Assembly (NCBI GenBank): GCA_963747405.1
Contig: CAVVFG010000025.1
Coordinates: 62,001-126,000 of the forward strand
Origin: Fodinibacter sp963747405
GTDB lineage: Bacteria > Actinomycetota > Actinomycetes > Actinomycetales > Dermatophilaceae
Length of the DNA stretch: 64,000 nt
Direction: 5' to 3'
Shown here piece by piece: positions 63,296 to 64,000 of the stretch. Within the stretch, counting starts at the first letter, position 1. Each line of letters begins with the position of its first letter. The translations under genes were made by a program, and so were the position numbers. The notes beneath the pieces were generated by a model. It did no database searches. It was not told the DNA's origin and saw only the letters and a program-made list of their open reading frames with translations.

Positions 63296-64000
63296 ATGAC
63301 CACGGCCACCAGCACCCAGGGTGCATCTGCCGCCGTCGCCCTCCCGACGCTCCCGGTCCTGCGGCATCCGCAGGGCGGTTGCGCCACACCGGAGCCGAGC
63401 GCGACCTACGACGCCTCGGATGCCGTGGGCACCCAGTTCCGCGCCATCGGCACCACCGTGCGCCTCCTCACCACCGACCCGCGTGCTCTGGCGCCGGCGA
63501 CGGACCTGCTGCGCCGCCACCTCGAGGCCCTGGACCTCGCGGCGAGCCGGTTCCGCCTCGACTCCGAGGTGTGCCGGCTCGCCGCCGCGGCAGCCGACGG
63601 CCCCGCGCGCCTGCCGGCCTCGCCGGTGCTGGCCGGGGCGGTGCGGGCCGCCCTGCACGCGGCCCGGATCACCGGTGGCCTGGTCGACCCCACGGTCGGC
63701 ACCGCGGTCGTCGTGAGCGGCTACGACGCCGACATCGACGTCGTGCGCGCCCGCACCGGTCCCAGCGGCACGGCCGCCGGTGCTGGGGCCCCCGTTCCTG
63801 GCTGGCGGTCCGTGACCATCGACGCCGACGGCCTCCTCAGCGTCCCTCGCGGCTGCCTGCTCGACCTCGGAGCCGGCGCCAAGGCCCACGCGGCCGACGC
63901 CGCGGCATCCCGGATGGCCGCCCACCTGCCCGGCGGCTTCCTCGTCAACCTGGGCGGCGACATCGCCCTCTCCGGCGACAGCCCGCGCGATGGCTGGAGC
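63296..64000 (+). CDS. apbE: FAD:protein FMN transferase ApbE (3' end outside window)
   Basis: Only the first 235 residues are present. They include DLAASRFRLDSEVCRL, ITGGLVDPTVGTAVV, LLDLGAGAKAHAADAAA and LVNLGGDIALSGD, the family signature for Mg- and FAD-binding. ApbE transfers FMN from FAD to a Thr of target membrane proteins. The ATG at 63296 is four bases after the small protein stop. The target is not in the window, and downstream genes may encode it. Confidence 0.9.
   Translation, partial: MTTATSTQGASAAVALPTLPVLRHPQGGCATPEPSATYDASDAVGTQFRAIGTTVRLLTTDPRALAPATDLLRRHLEALDLAASRFRLDSEVCRLAAAAADGPARLPASPVLAGAVRAALHAARITGGLVDPTVGTAVVVSGYDADIDVVRARTGPSGTAAGAGAPVPGWRSVTIDADGLLSVPRGCLLDLGAGAKAHAADAAASRMAAHLPGGFLVNLGGDIALSGDSPRDGWS

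Noticed and set aside
60085..63387. 1,100-residue minus-strand open frame opposite MMPL
   Set aside because: Antisense shadow rich in Arg, Gly, Asp and His without conserved sequence.

Overview
The window is about 73% G+C, with dense genes, many 1-4 base start/stop overlaps, GTG/TTG starts and strong G/C at third codon positions. A Bpa/PafE proteasome activator ending in GQYL, a class F-type sortase, DUF2975/XRE, XylFGH- and SmoEFG-like importers and an MMPL exporter fit an actinobacterium. The gene style resembles Micrococcales of the Intrasporangiaceae type (Janibacter, Phycicoccus, Terrabacter relatives). The family is an inference and the genus is not resolved. I see no rRNA, tRNA, prophage, insertion sequence or CRISPR array; this looks like chromosome.

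Layout. 0-3.4 kb: sortase 3' end, an autoregulated DUF2975/XRE pair with a readable promoter and paired operators, bpa, DinB and VOC genes. 3.4-7.3 kb (minus): HAD phosphatase, FAD dehydrogenase and MFS exporter. 7.4-16.6 kb: DUF72, a DUF998-metallophosphoesterase fusion, a soluble hybrid histidine kinase, an acyl-CoA synthetase and a sucrase/ferredoxin-like protein. 16.7-29.9 kb is a sugar/polyol region. It holds a ROK regulator with a xylFGH-type ABC importer on the minus strand, a long-chain polyol dehydrogenase (mannitol/arabinitol type), an AraC regulator, a second polyol ABC importer, an SDR dehydrogenase and xylulokinase. Polyols or pentoses would be imported, oxidised to ketoses such as D-xylulose and phosphorylated into the pentose phosphate pathway. 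30-35 kb: an enoyl-reductase-like protein, a flavin monooxygenase, a PPOX protein, a GNAT and a glycerate kinase carrying an inserted repeat. 35-40 kb (minus): a tightly coupled five-gene run (acyl-CoA dehydrogenase, SDR, phosphotransferase, SDR, 2-hydroxyacid dehydrogenase) under a divergent TetR with a clear palindromic operator. 40.6-47 kb: MmcQ, a molybdopterin oxidoreductase, a crotonase, an MFS exporter and a quinone reductase. 47-51 kb: DUF2231 and a YhgE/Pip exporter with a degenerate ABC partner under TetR. 51-59 kb: nadE, two GNATs, HAD-IIA, DUF952, YihY, a membrane protein and a SufS-like aminotransferase. 59-64 kb: TetR with an MMPL exporter, then a small Ser/Asp-rich protein and ApbE, cut by the window end.

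Three signals are not explained by the genes. (1) The octamer GGATGCCG (either strand) occurs about 80 times by eye, against 5-6 expected from composition, in all reading frames and between genes. (2) Several intergenic regions are built from one local word used two to five times in direct and inverted orientation, forming large hairpins. One such word, ATCGACCAATAGGTCAC, occurs behind xylB and again, twice and in frame, inside the glycerate kinase gene. (3) Three regulator promoters carry paired identical-architecture operators: DUF2975/XRE, TetR-YhgE and TetR-MMPL.
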